A stretch of DNA of 64,000 nt from G963668435 sp963668435 (GCA_963668435.2 CAXXSC010000008.1:1364001-1428000), one strand, 5' to 3'; positions 35,101 through 44,633 are shown, numbered from the stretch's first letter. Translations and numbers: made by a program. Notes: generated by a model from the letters alone, not told the origin.

Positions 35101-38100
35101 GCTGAGCACGCCATTCCGGGGAATAATAGTGGGAGTCCGTCTCGAGATTCCATTCCCACCAGCCGATATTGCCTGCGTTCACCGCCTCCTGGAAACGAAG
35201 GTTCATCTGTTCGATTTCTTTTTCGTAGAGTTTCTGCTCGGTTATATCCTGAAGAGTACCGGCAGCACCGGTATTGTTTCCGTCGGCGTCATACTGTCGT
35301 ACAACATGCCCCCTCAGATACTTCAGTTCTCCGTCACGGGTCCTGATACGATACTCCTGTCTTATTTCTTTTTCGGAATTGTTTTTGAAATCATTAATTT
35401 CCCTGATAACCTCATCGTAATCCTCGGGAACAATACGTTTTTTCAATTCATGCATTTTTTCTTCAAACGTTTTGTACTTGTCGATATCATAAAGTGCATA
35501 TATCTCGTCCGACCAGTTCAAAACATCGGGTGTATCTCCCCATGTCCAGTTACCAATTTTGGCGATCCGCTGGGCCTCTTTCAGGTCACGTTCGCTTTTC
35601 TTGAGATCATCCTCCATCCGTTTGCGCTCGGTAATATCGGAAAACACTGTCGCAAACTGATCTTTACCGGGCGAGAAAACTGATATGGAAAGGTATTTAT
35701 CCAGAGGCTGGTAAAATATTTCAAAAATATGGGGCTTGCCGGTTTGCGCCACAGTGCCAAAAACATCGAGGAACGGCGCTTTTTCGACCCCGTAGACCTC
35801 CGTTCCCAGTTTCCCGACCACATCCTCTTTTTTCATGCCGATTATTCGTTCAAAGCTTGTATTGACATCAAGAATATGATAATCGATCATTTCTCCAGAT
35901 TCATCGAAAACAATATCATGCAGGGCAAGCCCCTCCAGCATCGACTCGTAGAGCGACTTGAACTTTGCTTCGCTGGCTGTGAGCTCATCGATCATCCGTT
36001 TACGTTCGGTAATATCAAGGGCAGTGAATGTCACACCCTCGGATGAATTGTCAGGATCTATGGGTACTATACTCATAAGGGCGTGGATAACAACACCATC
36101 CTTACGTAAGAACGCGTTTTCATATGTCGCCTTACCTTCTTTTTCCATGATCGGGTAGCGGCTTCCGACAAAACGAAATTCCTCTTCATCGGGATAGATA
36201 AACCTCGTTTCTTTTCCGAGCATTTCCTCCTTGGTATAGCCAAGCATCTCGCAGAAATATTCGTTGACCATCTTGAACACGCGGTCTGCAACCACGCCGA
36301 TTCCGACCGGTGAGGCGCTGAATATGCTCTTCAGATGCGCCTCACTGTCCCGGAGTGAACGTTCGATCTGCTTGTGTTCTGATATGTCCATCATCGTATA
36401 GATCGCGCCGTTGGACGGATTATCCGGAGTGATTAATGCCATGCTCATATGGGCGGTTATAATGGCGCCATCCTTTTTAACAAGTTCCAGCTCAAAATTG
36501 ACAATCCGCTGATGCTGCAGCAGCTCGTAATATTTGACTGCTTTCCGGAAATCTTCTTCGTTCTTGTAAAAAACACGGGTTTCACGCCCCACAACCTCAT
36601 CGCGGCTGTAACCTAGAATTTCTGCCACCATTTCGTTCACCATCGTTGTCTTGCGGTCGATAAGGATACCGATGCCGACTGGAGTCGCACTGAATACACT
36701 CTGCAGCCGCTCCTCACTGTCCTTGAGCGCCCTGGCGGTTTTGTTCCGCTCAGTGATATCCATCATGGTGAATATCGTGCCTTCGGCAAGATCATTCGCA
36801 TTGATCGGTGTCAGGTTCATGAGGGAGTCAAACAAGGTGCCGTCTTTCTTGACCAGTTCAATCTCATAAGAGGTGCTTCCATGCTTCATGGAAGCTGCAT
36901 AGTGACGCATGACACCATCGTAATCCTCGTCGCTCTTATAGAACATCCGGGAATTGCTGCCGACAATTTCATCCTTGGTATACCCGGTTATCTCACAGGC
37001 TTTATCATTCACCATAGTGAAAGTGCGGCCATTAGCGACCCCAATACCTACAGGAACAGAGCGGAATATACTCTTAACCTGTGCCTCACTGGCCCGGAGC
37101 GCCTGTTCGGTATTCTTGCGATCGGTGATGTCAAGAACGGTAAAGATATAATTATCGGGAGGATCATTCTGATCAAGATAGGACATGCTGAGAAGCACTC
37201 TTATGACTGTGCCGTCTTTCCTGAGGTTGTCCATTTCAAACGTGACATATCCATTAGATTCAAGCTCGGCGTCTTTTTCTCGCTTCAACCATTCGAAATC
37301 CTCGTCATTCTTGCAGAGAATTCTCGATTTTTTTCCGAGCAGTTCTTTCCTTGTATAGCCCAGCATTTCACAGAAATGATCGTTCACCGCCTTGAAAACA
37401 TGATCGCCTGATATACCGATACCGATGGGGGCTGTCCTGAAAACAGTCTGCATCCTCGCCTCACTGGCACGAAGAGCTTCCTCCATCTCCTTCTGCTCCG
37501 TGACATCCATTACGGCGAAAGTAATGCCCTCCTCGATGTTCCCGGAATTGAGCGGTGAAAAGTGCATCTGTACTTTTCGGATAGAGCCGTTTTTCATGAT
37601 AAGGGTTGTTTCTGTGGAACTTTCACCTTTTTCCATGAGCTCGGCATATATCTCGCGCCCCGCAGTTTCGTAGGTGTCTTCGTTTTCGTAGAATATCCGG
37701 GTGCTCGTCCCGATAAGCTCGTCACGGGAATAACCGCTCATTCTCAGGAAACGGTCATTGACCATTATGATTTTCCTGTCGCGCAGCACACCGACACTTA
37801 CCGGCGAGGCCCGGTAAAGGCTGTTTAATTGTGCCTCGTTCTCTCTGAGGCTGAGCTCTTTAAGTTTGTTTGTGGTGATATCGGTGCAGACACCCTCGAT
37901 GGCACATGGAAGACCGTCATCGTTCAAGACAAGGACATTGCGCTGATTGATCCACTTTGTCTCGCCGTTTTTGGCAACAATCTGGTATTCGTAAAACGGG
38001 GGCATGTCGCCGGCAATGAGTTTTTCCCACTGCTCGGCAAAATATCCGTGAAAATCGGGATGGATCAAATTATTTATAAGGGAGGGATTCTCATATAATT

Positions 38101-38287
38101 CCCGGGGAGCGTGGCCGAAGATGATTTCTGATGCATTGCTTATAAACTCATAGCGCCCGTCAGGCAGGGACATACGATAGAGCATATCACGGCTGTTGGC
38201 CGCAAAACGCCTGTAGAGCTCGTTTTCCCGGCGGAGCGTTTCGAGCTCTTCAAGAAGCTCTTTTTTTGTTTTCGAAGAAGTATTCAA
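32150..38287 (-). CDS. Giant soluble hybrid histidine kinase with 13 PAS domains and a receiver
   Basis: Cytoplasmic multi-input sensor kinase of about 2045 residues. Thirteen consecutive PAS/PAC units of ~120-130 residues can be read from about residue 25 to 1665, each closing with a DITERK-type PAC end. Units 2-6 are of one subtype (P-V-G-I-G near the start, FxKxEED in the middle); units 9-11 are of another (EWxxxLGYxxD, YYSPxW). HisKA has the acceptor His in GGVAHDFNNMLN (about residue 1686), HATPase has VSDTGLGMD and EGTGLGLSTVYGI, and the C-terminal receiver has D1978 in VISDVILPEMNG. There is no helix long enough for a membrane anchor and no output domain, so a separate phospho-partner is needed. 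AGAGAGG supports a TTG start at 38287; ATGs at 38341 and 38347 have no ribosome site. It converges with the permease operon. Confidence 0.93.
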   Translation of the reverse strand: MNTSSKTKKELLEELETLRRENELYRRFAANSRDMLYRMSLPDGRYEFISNASEIIFGHAPRELYENPSLINNLIHPDFHGYFAEQWEKLIAGDMPPFYEYQIVAKNGETKWINQRNVLVLNDDGLPCAIEGVCTDITTNKLKELSLRENEAQLNSLYRASPVSVGVLRDRKIIMVNDRFLRMSGYSRDELIGTSTRIFYENEDTYETAGREIYAELMEKGESSTETTLIMKNGSIRKVQMHFSPLNSGNIEEGITFAVMDVTEQKEMEEALRASEARMQTVFRTAPIGIGISGDHVFKAVNDHFCEMLGYTRKELLGKKSRILCKNDEDFEWLKREKDAELESNGYVTFEMDNLRKDGTVIRVLLSMSYLDQNDPPDNYIFTVLDITDRKNTEQALRASEAQVKSIFRSVPVGIGVANGRTFTMVNDKACEITGYTKDEIVGSNSRMFYKSDEDYDGVMRHYAASMKHGSTSYEIELVKKDGTLFDSLMNLTPINANDLAEGTIFTMMDITERNKTARALKDSEERLQSVFSATPVGIGILIDRKTTMVNEMVAEILGYSRDEVVGRETRVFYKNEEDFRKAVKYYELLQHQRIVNFELELVKKDGAIITAHMSMALITPDNPSNGAIYTMMDISEHKQIERSLRDSEAHLKSIFSASPVGIGVVADRVFKMVNEYFCEMLGYTKEEMLGKETRFIYPDEEEFRFVGSRYPIMEKEGKATYENAFLRKDGVVIHALMSIVPIDPDNSSEGVTFTALDITERKRMIDELTASEAKFKSLYESMLEGLALHDIVFDESGEMIDYHILDVNTSFERIIGMKKEDVVGKLGTEVYGVEKAPFLDVFGTVAQTGKPHIFEIFYQPLDKYLSISVFSPGKDQFATVFSDITERKRMEDDLKKSERDLKEAQRIAKIGNWTWGDTPDVLNWSDEIYALYDIDKYKTFEEKMHELKKRIVPEDYDEVIREINDFKNNSEKEIRQEYRIRTRDGELKYLRGHVVRQYDADGNNTGAAGTLQDITEQKLYEKEIEQMNLRFQEAVNAGNIGWWEWNLETDSHYYSPEWRAQLGIHDDNIGDKTEIWLSRLHPDDKIIVEKAMQQFISGKTDHAGNDLRYWHEDGSYHWMHVQATVYRDETGKAVRLVGANIDVTERRATEDLIQEMNLRFQQAVKGGSVGLWDWNLLTNEVYYSPEWKSMLGYSEDDIKPHFSEWERLVHPDDIEFAVETESHFIEHPDLPFQVEFRMLHKDGSWRWIQSKATVITDEQGKSVRAVGTHFDITALKEAVEALKVSEERFDEAIRATNDGIYDWNLLTNEVYYSPIWKEMIGYSDDELENSIDTWERLTEPEGCAIAKQRVQDVIAGKTDHLEAEFKMRHKDGHWVDILTRGTVHFNDEGTAVRMIGTNLDITKLREAEAARRENESLFKALFETSSDALYLTSADTVFVNANQAAIDMLGWTLEELKGMRVEDIDPTITEEMRTEYREYWKNNDNNTPLKSETMHQRKDRTLVPVELIGSRIFVNGEVYYYSIVRDISERKAAEAAIRESENRYRSFIETTSDAVYLLSVENEIVEVNPAASDMLGWSAEELVGQPVEFIVPDFDLNKNQAYWDNMPDNARFFAESEHRRKDGRMVPVEVVVSRFFANGKEYRYAMARDVSERKKAEKKQVELEEQLHQSQKMEAVGRLAGGVAHDFNNMLNVILLQAEVAALEEELSPPLKEAMQEITDAASRSADLTRQLLAFARKQAFKPRVIDINETIESMLKMLQRLIGEDIDLRWLPGEDIWKVKLDPSQVDQILANLCVNARDAINGVGKVTIETENSIFDESYCDDHAECIPGEYVMLAVSDTGLGMDAETKEKIFEPFFTTKGLGEGTGLGLSTVYGIIKQNDGFINVYSEPGHGTTFKIYIKHQESEIVVRSASAVSGETATGTETVLLVEDDAANLKVTSRILSHAGYKVYAALTPEKALELAEKYKEEISLVISDVILPEMNGKDLTQLIKKICPDSKILFISGYTANVIEHHGVLEDGVDFIQKPYTYNDITMKCREVLDR

Positions 38288-38347
38288 ACGTCTAATACCT
38301 CTCTTTCGGTGCCCACCAAGAATACTTGAATTTCTTCTCATGTACAT

Positions 38348-39032
38348 CGTTAGAACAACATGGACACCCTCATATATAAGTTAAGTCACAGACTTTACAA
38401 ACGGCAAGTGTTTTTTATAATCTCCACATATCTCACCAGGGCAATTTTGGACAGCTATCTCATTGGAATAATAGGGTATTGTGCTGGATGTGAGAGCCTG
38501 AACCCCGGTGTGAGGACATGGCTGTAACGGAGCTATTCAGGTACAGCTATCATGCCAGAACACTCTCAGCACCATTGTGAAATACCCGTTCGTACAACGG
38601 TGGTACCTCAATTATCTTGGCTCAGTCAGGCGAAATGATTATCTTTATATAAACGTCTGCCTGTCGCTTACCGTGACGGATGAACATGGCAAGATAGTCA
38701 CAACGGGAAAAATTAGTCGTTCAGGCTTTTCTGCATTTTTGAGATTGCCTGCGGAACGCCGCGGTACACAGTGAAGGAAAATACCTGGTCCAGTATCAAT
38801 TGGACCGCCCTTCGCACAAATTCCGATAAAGCGCTGCTGTTTTCCTATCAGGAATCGTTATTCTGTCTATTGAATCTCAAAACATATCATATTCCCAATG
38901 GATTCATTTTCCGGATATGAACGCGGAGCCGCGAAAAACTTATACATATAAATGCATGACAAGTAAGAATAGTTACCAATCACCACAGCTGGATCAGGCT
39001 TCATGATGTTCAACAATAAAAAGGATTTTCTA
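38348..39032. other. Intergenic region of ~680 bp, no gene recognised
   Basis: Divergent promoter region between the giant kinase and the C10 protease. Short open frames here lack ribosome sites and protein-like composition. I see no convincing hairpin, repeat or sigma-54 motif. Confidence 0.5.
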
Positions 39033-41588
39033 ATGATAACTCTTCGACTGTTGTTAAGTGCTTTCTGTTTTTTTCTGCTAAATACACAATCCGTTTTTGC
39101 TGAACCGGTCAATTTGAGAAATGCACAAAATGCCGCCAACTCTTTATTACAGGAAGTGCAGGACTCAGGAGCCGCTAAAATGGCAATATCCTTGAACATA
39201 GGGAACACAACCGCTGTCACGGATAATAATGGTGAAACTATAGCCTTTGTTCACGAACTCGAACCGGAGGGTTTCATCGTAACAACAGCGGACAGCCGTC
39301 TTTCTCCCGTTCTCTGCTACTCCGATAAGGGGACATTCGCTTTCGAAGAATCTCAGGGCATGAGCCTTTACAGTTTTATCCGCGGCGATATTAAATCACG
39401 CCTTGTCGCGCATGATGAACATGCACGCGAACTCGAGGATTACAGTGCTGCCAATTCAAAACAGTGGGAAAGCCATTTTTCTGGCGAAACAGCATTCAAA
39501 CAGGCGGAGGGCGAGGTTTACGGCCCCCTTATCAAGACAAACTGGGGCCAGCAAAATCCCTTTAATCTCTACTGCCCGATCGATCCCATTAACGGCTTGC
39601 GTTCTCTGACCGGCTGCGCCTCGACAGCACTTTCACAGGTGTGCAACTACTGGCATTATCCGAAAAGCCTCTCTTTTTCTGACGATGACTCCTATGTTTC
39701 GGAATATTTGGACCGTGCCATATCGATTCCCGATGATGCCGCCACCCTCGATTTTCCGGACTTTGCAACACTCAACAGGGAACTTGCGAATATTTCTTAC
39801 GATGGAGATGCCTCTGATATTGCCATGTTTGTTTTCGGAAACGCGGTCAAGCTGCAATCGAATTTTTCTTCAAAAACAACCTATACCTATAATTTTCTGA
39901 CTACTCTGATGTCTTTTGGCTACAGCTCGCTCAAGATAAGCCTGGACTGGGCCAACGACTATACGCTGGCGGTTTCCGACCTTTCGAAAAACATGCCGGT
40001 CGGACTCGCCCTGCGGGAAAGCGAAACCGGACTGGAGCATGCAGCCATACTGGACGGTTACGATGAGAATACCGGGCTTTTCCATGTCAATATGGGATAT
40101 TTTCCGTCTTATAATATCTGGTATGATTTGCCGGGAATCGATCAATACGATACAATCAGCACCATAATCTACAACATCGTTCCCTATAAAGATGTCGCGT
40201 TGGAAACCGTAAGCGGAACTGTCATCGATAGTGCGGGCGACCCTGTCGCATCGGCAAAAGTCAGGCTGAGTCCTGGAGATGAGGTCGTTGTAACCGATGA
40301 GAATGGTGCTTTCAGTTTCATGCTGCCGACATCCGAGAACAAAATGCTGACGGTCTGGAAACCGGGCCATGCAAACACTGAATACAGTGTTGACAGCGAT
40401 AATGTGACGGTGACACTGGAAACCGCGTCCGATCAGACTTATGCCTGGTACCGTTTTGACAGTGACGCCCTTGACGCAAGCGGCAAGGGCCATGATCTCA
40501 TCGCCGACAATGGGGTCACTACGTTTGAGGAGGGCAAGTTCGGTGAGGCGGCGCGTTTCATATGTGACGATTTCATGACAGCACGCGACCATGCGTTTTA
40601 CTATCCGGGCAGCGGCGATATGACGATTGAGTTCTGGCTGAATATTTCTTCACTCTTTGACGAAGAAGATACAAATACCTACCGTATCCTGGATATGGAC
40701 TGGTTAGATATCTATTATTACGCCGAATATAAAGATTTTGTTATATTTTACACAGGCATTGATGGAGAACACTATAGCAAAGGCTTATATTTTTCCGATG
40801 AGAGTTTATATTTAGAATGGGTAAATATCGTAGCGGTGTACCGGGAAACAGGTTCTTTGAGTTTCTATGCCAATGGAAAGCTTGTCAATACAAGCGACGC
40901 TGTCGAACCTGTATGCGCCCCACTGTCGAAAGGAATATTCGGGCTCAGAGCGAAAGAGGAAAAAGATCAGGAGTATTCCATTTTGCTGGACGAGTTGCGT
41001 TTTTCCACGGCGGCGCTTCAGCCGGGTGAGTTTGTCGGCGGCGGATATAAAGGCGATTTAACGGTAACGGTATTGGACAGTGACGAGGATTCTATTGTAT
41101 CCGATGCAACAGTCACGCTCACACCGGGCGGTTACAGCGGAATCACCGATGCCGTGGGCACGGTTACGTTTTCAGCTCTGCCTGTCCGTGACGACTACAC
41201 TGTTACGGTCACGACCGATACCGGTGAAATTGTGAAGAGAACGGATATTGCCGTTCCTACCGACGAGAGCATTTCACTTACGGTCGATACATCCGATTGT
41301 ACCGATGTCGAAGATGAACGTATGCAGGTTTTTGCCCTCGGCAATCCATTCCCGAATCCTTTCAACGCGGGCATAACAGTGAACTACAGCATTGCGGAAG
41401 AAGGGCCTGTCACGCTGAGGCTCTACAATATTGCCGGCCAGGAAGTCATGACTGTCCTCGACGAATCCCTTTCCCCGGGAGTCTATGCCAATTCCGTTGA
41501 AACCGACCATCTTCCCAACGGGCTCTTTTTCCTGAAACTGAGCGCGGGGCCGCGAAGTGACGTCAAAAAGATTATGCATGTGAAGTAA
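39033..41588 (+). CDS. Secreted C10 (streptopain-like) cysteine protease with LamG-like domain and sorting-type C-terminus
   Basis: Extracellular protease. AAGGA 7 nt before the ATG at 39033 and the signal peptide LRLLLSAFCFFLLNTQSVFA support this start. A Spi-like pro-region (ADSRLSPVLCYSDKGTFAF) is followed by the C10 catalytic domain: nucleophile C195 in SLTGCASTALSQVCNYW, and H336 in GLEHAAILDGYD. The usual block after the His, with Trp-Gly repeats, is replaced by NMGYFPSYNIWYDL. Then come a carboxypeptidase-regulatory-like repeat (VSGTVIDSAGDPVASAKVRL), a LamG/concanavalin-like domain (YAWYRFDSDALDASGKGHDL), a second such beta domain, and a C-terminal ~80-residue module with GNPFPNPFNAGITVNYSI that looks like a FlgD-type or type-9-secretion sorting domain. 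It stands alone. The substrate is unknown. Confidence 0.85.
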   Translation: MITLRLLLSAFCFFLLNTQSVFAEPVNLRNAQNAANSLLQEVQDSGAAKMAISLNIGNTTAVTDNNGETIAFVHELEPEGFIVTTADSRLSPVLCYSDKGTFAFEESQGMSLYSFIRGDIKSRLVAHDEHARELEDYSAANSKQWESHFSGETAFKQAEGEVYGPLIKTNWGQQNPFNLYCPIDPINGLRSLTGCASTALSQVCNYWHYPKSLSFSDDDSYVSEYLDRAISIPDDAATLDFPDFATLNRELANISYDGDASDIAMFVFGNAVKLQSNFSSKTTYTYNFLTTLMSFGYSSLKISLDWANDYTLAVSDLSKNMPVGLALRESETGLEHAAILDGYDENTGLFHVNMGYFPSYNIWYDLPGIDQYDTISTIIYNIVPYKDVALETVSGTVIDSAGDPVASAKVRLSPGDEVVVTDENGAFSFMLPTSENKMLTVWKPGHANTEYSVDSDNVTVTLETASDQTYAWYRFDSDALDASGKGHDLIADNGVTTFEEGKFGEAARFICDDFMTARDHAFYYPGSGDMTIEFWLNISSLFDEEDTNTYRILDMDWLDIYYYAEYKDFVIFYTGIDGEHYSKGLYFSDESLYLEWVNIVAVYRETGSLSFYANGKLVNTSDAVEPVCAPLSKGIFGLRAKEEKDQEYSILLDELRFSTAALQPGEFVGGGYKGDLTVTVLDSDEDSIVSDATVTLTPGGYSGITDAVGTVTFSALPVRDDYTVTVTTDTGEIVKRTDIAVPTDESISLTVDTSDCTDVEDERMQVFALGNPFPNPFNAGITVNYSIAEEGPVTLRLYNIAGQEVMTVLDESLSPGVYANSVETDHLPNGLFFLKLSAGPRSDVKKIMHVK

Positions 41589-41678
41589 TACGAAATCTTT
41601 TGTCTGGCAAAATATAATTATTTAAAGAGTTTTTGCGGAATTTCGCGAGGCACAGGAAGGTGGTGTAAAATACTGCAT

Positions 41679-41710
41679 AAAAAAAAAGAGCCTCGGAATA
41701 TTTCCTAAGC
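41679..41710 (-). terminator. Rho-independent terminator downstream of tRNA-fMet
   Basis: On the minus strand GCTTAGGAA-ATA-TTCCGAGGC forms a stem with one mismatch and one wobble pair, followed by CT and at least nine Ts. It ends 16 nt beyond the tRNA CCA. Confidence 0.7.
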
Positions 41711-41725
41711 CCTGAATTCTCAAAT

Positions 41726-41802
<77 letters not shown>

Positions 41803-41877
41803 TCAATTAGATGCTTAATATAAAGAATTTATGAGCGGCTGTCAAGGGATTCTCAGAAAATCATCACAAAGACGTTT

Positions 41878-43194
41878 TCAGGGGCTAAAAACACCGTTTC
41901 TCGCCATCTTCGCTTTCTCCACATCGACTATCATGAGCAGAACCAGTCCGACGATGAAAAAGACTACCAGGGAAAGGATTGCCAGGCGGGATGATCCTGC
42001 TACCGCACAGATAAAGCCGAAAACAAAGGGTCCCCATATTGCCGAGAACTTGTTGAACACCGAGTAGAATCCGTAAAATTCGGCAGAGGCGTCGCGCGGG
42101 ATGATGGATGCGTACAATGAACGGGAAAGCGACTGTGAACCACCCATGCAGAGCCCGACAATAACACCGAGCACGTAGTATTCACGGACACTTCTCATGA
42201 AGAAAGCGTAAACGACCACAACCGACCAGAGAAACAGTGTGATTGTCAGCGCCCGTTTCGCAGAGAATTTTTCGCCGAGACGGGCAAATATTATGGCGCC
42301 GAAAAAGGCGATGAACTGTATCATGAGCAGGGTCAGCATGAGATCGGAGGCGGAAAGGCCAAGCTCCTCGCGGCCATAGATCGTTGAAATCGTGATAACC
42401 GTCTGGATACCGTCATTGTAGATCATGAACGCGATGAGAAAAAGCAGGAGGTGTTTGAAACGTTTCACTTTAACGGCTGTCGACCAGGTCCGTGCGACAC
42501 CGATCCGGAAATAGTCGAAAATACCCGGACGGGTGTTATTGCTTGTGAAATCCTCCGGAGCATTGCCGCGTTCTTTCAGGAGGATGAACGTGACTATCGC
42601 GAAACCACCCCACCAAAGGCCAGCCAATGCCATTGCGAGTTTTGCCGCAAAAGTGGCCGAAAGCCCGAGCGTTTCATGTCCCGCGATAAGCCCCAGCGAA
42701 AGGGCGAACTGAAGGCCGCCACCGATGTAGCCATAGGCGAATCCCATTCCCGAAACACGGTCCATACGTTCTTCCGAGGCGATATGCGGCAGAAAAGCGT
42801 CATAGAAAACATTACCGCCGACAAATCCGGTCTGGGCGATGATAAAAAATAGCGCTGTTTTCCAGATATCGCCCTTGTCGCAGGTCACGAGCATCAATGT
42901 GCCCGCCACACCGAGATAGCAGAATATGGCAAGAAAAAGTTTTTTTGCCGATGAATAATCGGCAATCGCACCCAGAAGCGGCGCTATGAGAAAAATCAGG
43001 AATGCAGACACGCCGATCAGCCATGACCAGATCGTCGTTGCAGTGAATGTCATCCCACAGACTGTAACGCCCGAGGGGCCCACGATCACATCGGCAAAAA
43101 AGATCGGGAGCACCGCGACTGTCACTGTCGTGATATAAGCGGAATTGGCCCAGTCGTACATAGCCCAGGCGAAAATCTGCCTGCGATCGTTCAC
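41878..43194 (-). CDS. UMF1/Atg22-like MFS transporter
   Basis: Twelve-helix inner membrane transporter of unknown substrate, 438 aa. The N-terminus FAWAMYDWANSAYITTVTVAVLPIFF and the AYDWANS motif are typical of the UMF1 (Atg22-like) group; FLIAPLLGAIADYS and NVFYDAFLPHIA also fit. The start is GTG at 43194 with GGAGG 4 nt before it, and the GTGA overlaps the yraN stop codon, so the two genes are translationally coupled. Downstream lies tRNA-fMet on the same strand. In the family the substrate is unsettled (amino acids in fungi). Confidence 0.9.
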   Translation of the reverse strand: MNDRRQIFAWAMYDWANSAYITTVTVAVLPIFFADVIVGPSGVTVCGMTFTATTIWSWLIGVSAFLIFLIAPLLGAIADYSSAKKLFLAIFCYLGVAGTLMLVTCDKGDIWKTALFFIIAQTGFVGGNVFYDAFLPHIASEERMDRVSGMGFAYGYIGGGLQFALSLGLIAGHETLGLSATFAAKLAMALAGLWWGGFAIVTFILLKERGNAPEDFTSNNTRPGIFDYFRIGVARTWSTAVKVKRFKHLLLFLIAFMIYNDGIQTVITISTIYGREELGLSASDLMLTLLMIQFIAFFGAIIFARLGEKFSAKRALTITLFLWSVVVVYAFFMRSVREYYVLGVIVGLCMGGSQSLSRSLYASIIPRDASAEFYGFYSVFNKFSAIWGPFVFGFICAVAGSSRLAILSLVVFFIVGLVLLMIVDVEKAKMARNGVFSP

Positions 43195-43601
43195 AGGTCC
43201 TCCGGCGCGTCAAAGGCATTCTCTATATGATAAATATGCATATCATCCCCTATTATCTCAATTCCGACAACATCAAAACGGTATGCCCGGCATTCTATAG
43301 TGTTCGCGGCCAGAAATTCAACAGCGGCGCTCGCGATTCGTTTTGTTTTCTCTTCGGTCACCCGTAAATATGAGGGCCCGAATTTCCCCGTCCGTGAGGC
43401 TTTGACCTCACAGAACACCAGTGTATCCAGATCGAGCGCGATGATGTCAATTTCATAACGTTCGGCCCGGAAATTACATTCAATGATGCGCCAGCCATTC
43501 CTTTCGAGATAGCGGCAGGCTGCTTTCTCACCCTCGCGGCCCGTTCGTCTGGCATCGGATGACAGGTTCCCGCTGTTCTTTCCTCTCTCGCATCCGCCCA
43601 C
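43191..43601 (-). CDS. yraN: YraN (UPF0102) family nuclease-like protein
   Basis: Restriction-endonuclease-like fold protein of unknown role, commonly encoded next to rnhB. RTGREGEKAACRYLERNGWRII, then YEIDIIALD and VFCEVKAS give the E-x-D...ExK core of the PD-(D/E)XK fold. GAAGG lies 7 nt before a GTG at 43601, which I prefer; an ATG at 43625 in the same frame adds eight residues and has a poorer site. The gene overlaps the transporter by 4 nt and follows rnhB. Confidence 0.88.
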   Translation of the reverse strand: MGGCERGKNSGNLSSDARRTGREGEKAACRYLERNGWRIIECNFRAERYEIDIIALDLDTLVFCEVKASRTGKFGPSYLRVTEEKTKRIASAAVEFLAANTIECRAYRFDVVGIEIIGDDMHIYHIENAFDAPEDL

Positions 43602-43670
43602 ATCATTTCCTTCCGGTACAGCCATGGATTCATTACCATTTTTACAGCCGCATAATACGCTGACAACTGA

Positions 43671-44633
43671 TTATTCGAATCGTGATGAACAGCGCCGGTA
43701 AACCTCACGAAGTTCCTCGACATCCCGTTTTTTCATATAATCCCTGAGATGTGAGATGCTTCTGACCACTGCATTGAACGTTTTTTTCGAGGGTGCGTTC
43801 TCGAGACGTGCGGTCAGAATCCGGGCCGCCGTTCCGGCAGGCGCGACACGTGTCACTATTTTAAATGTCAGACGATGAATATCCGATGGCCCCAGCTGCC
43901 GTATGGCGGCCACATGACTTTCCGCACCATAGCCTTTATGACTCGAAAAACCATAACCGGGATAGACCGCGTCCATCTCCACCATGATCCTGTCACGGGT
44001 GACCTTGGCGAGTATCGAGGCAGCGGCGATTGAGAGACAACGCGCATCGCCGTCGATCAGCGCCCGCTCATCACAGGTGAGTCCGGGCAAATGGTTGCCG
44101 TCGATCAATGCAATATCCGGCTCCTGTTTCATGTTTTTCACCGCACCTCGCATGGCTTTCATGGCTGACACGAGAATATTCGTATTATCGATTTCCTCGC
44201 TGTCGACCATGCCGATGCCCCAGTGAAGCGCCTGGGCGATGATCTCATCATAGAGCTGCTCACGTTTTGCATGGCTGAGCTTTTTGGAATCGTCGAGACC
44301 GGGAAGGTCGGCATCGGGCGGCAGAATCACCGAGGCGGCGACAACAGGGCCGGCAAGCGGACCTCGTCCTGCCTCGTCGACACCGGCAATAAGCGCACGT
44401 CCGGCGGCATGATGGGCTTTCTCTATTTCGCGAAGCTCCTCCTGGCGGGCACGCTGTTTTTCGAGCTTGTCCCGACTGCGCCGAAGCTGTTTCGCAATGG
44501 CTTTTACACCGGCACGGGGGTCGGCCTCCAGCTTGTCAATCAGAGCCTGGTCAGGGCCTGTCCCGCGAGCCAGTTCCCGTATGGCGGCGATGGAAAGTGC
44601 CGACATTTCACTGGAGCCGATGGTATCATCCAT
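43671..44633 (-). CDS. rnhB: Ribonuclease HII with N-terminal helical extension
   Basis: Removes ribonucleotides and RNA from RNA-DNA hybrids. The catalytic DEAGRGPLAGPV block begins at D86; DDSKKLSHAKREQLYDEI, the ALIDGNHLPGL block, SIAAASILAKVTRDRIM and the GYGFSSHKGYGAESHVAAI block are all present. The first ~80 residues are a charged helical extension (KLEADPRAGVKAIAKQLRRS), as in Bacillus-type enzymes. The C-terminus after residue ~270 has an extra ~50 residues (TLTARLENAPSKKTFNAVVRS in part), which may be helical. YraN is encoded 69 nt downstream on the same strand. Confidence 0.95.
   Translation of the reverse strand: MDDTIGSSEMSALSIAAIRELARGTGPDQALIDKLEADPRAGVKAIAKQLRRSRDKLEKQRARQEELREIEKAHHAAGRALIAGVDEAGRGPLAGPVVAASVILPPDADLPGLDDSKKLSHAKREQLYDEIIAQALHWGIGMVDSEEIDNTNILVSAMKAMRGAVKNMKQEPDIALIDGNHLPGLTCDERALIDGDARCLSIAAASILAKVTRDRIMVEMDAVYPGYGFSSHKGYGAESHVAAIRQLGPSDIHRLTFKIVTRVAPAGTAARILTARLENAPSKKTFNAVVRSISHLRDYMKKRDVEELREVYRRCSSRFE

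Noticed and set aside
38577..38774. Possible 65-residue protein in the intergenic region before the C10 protease
   Set aside because: GTG start without ribosome site and composition unlike a protein.
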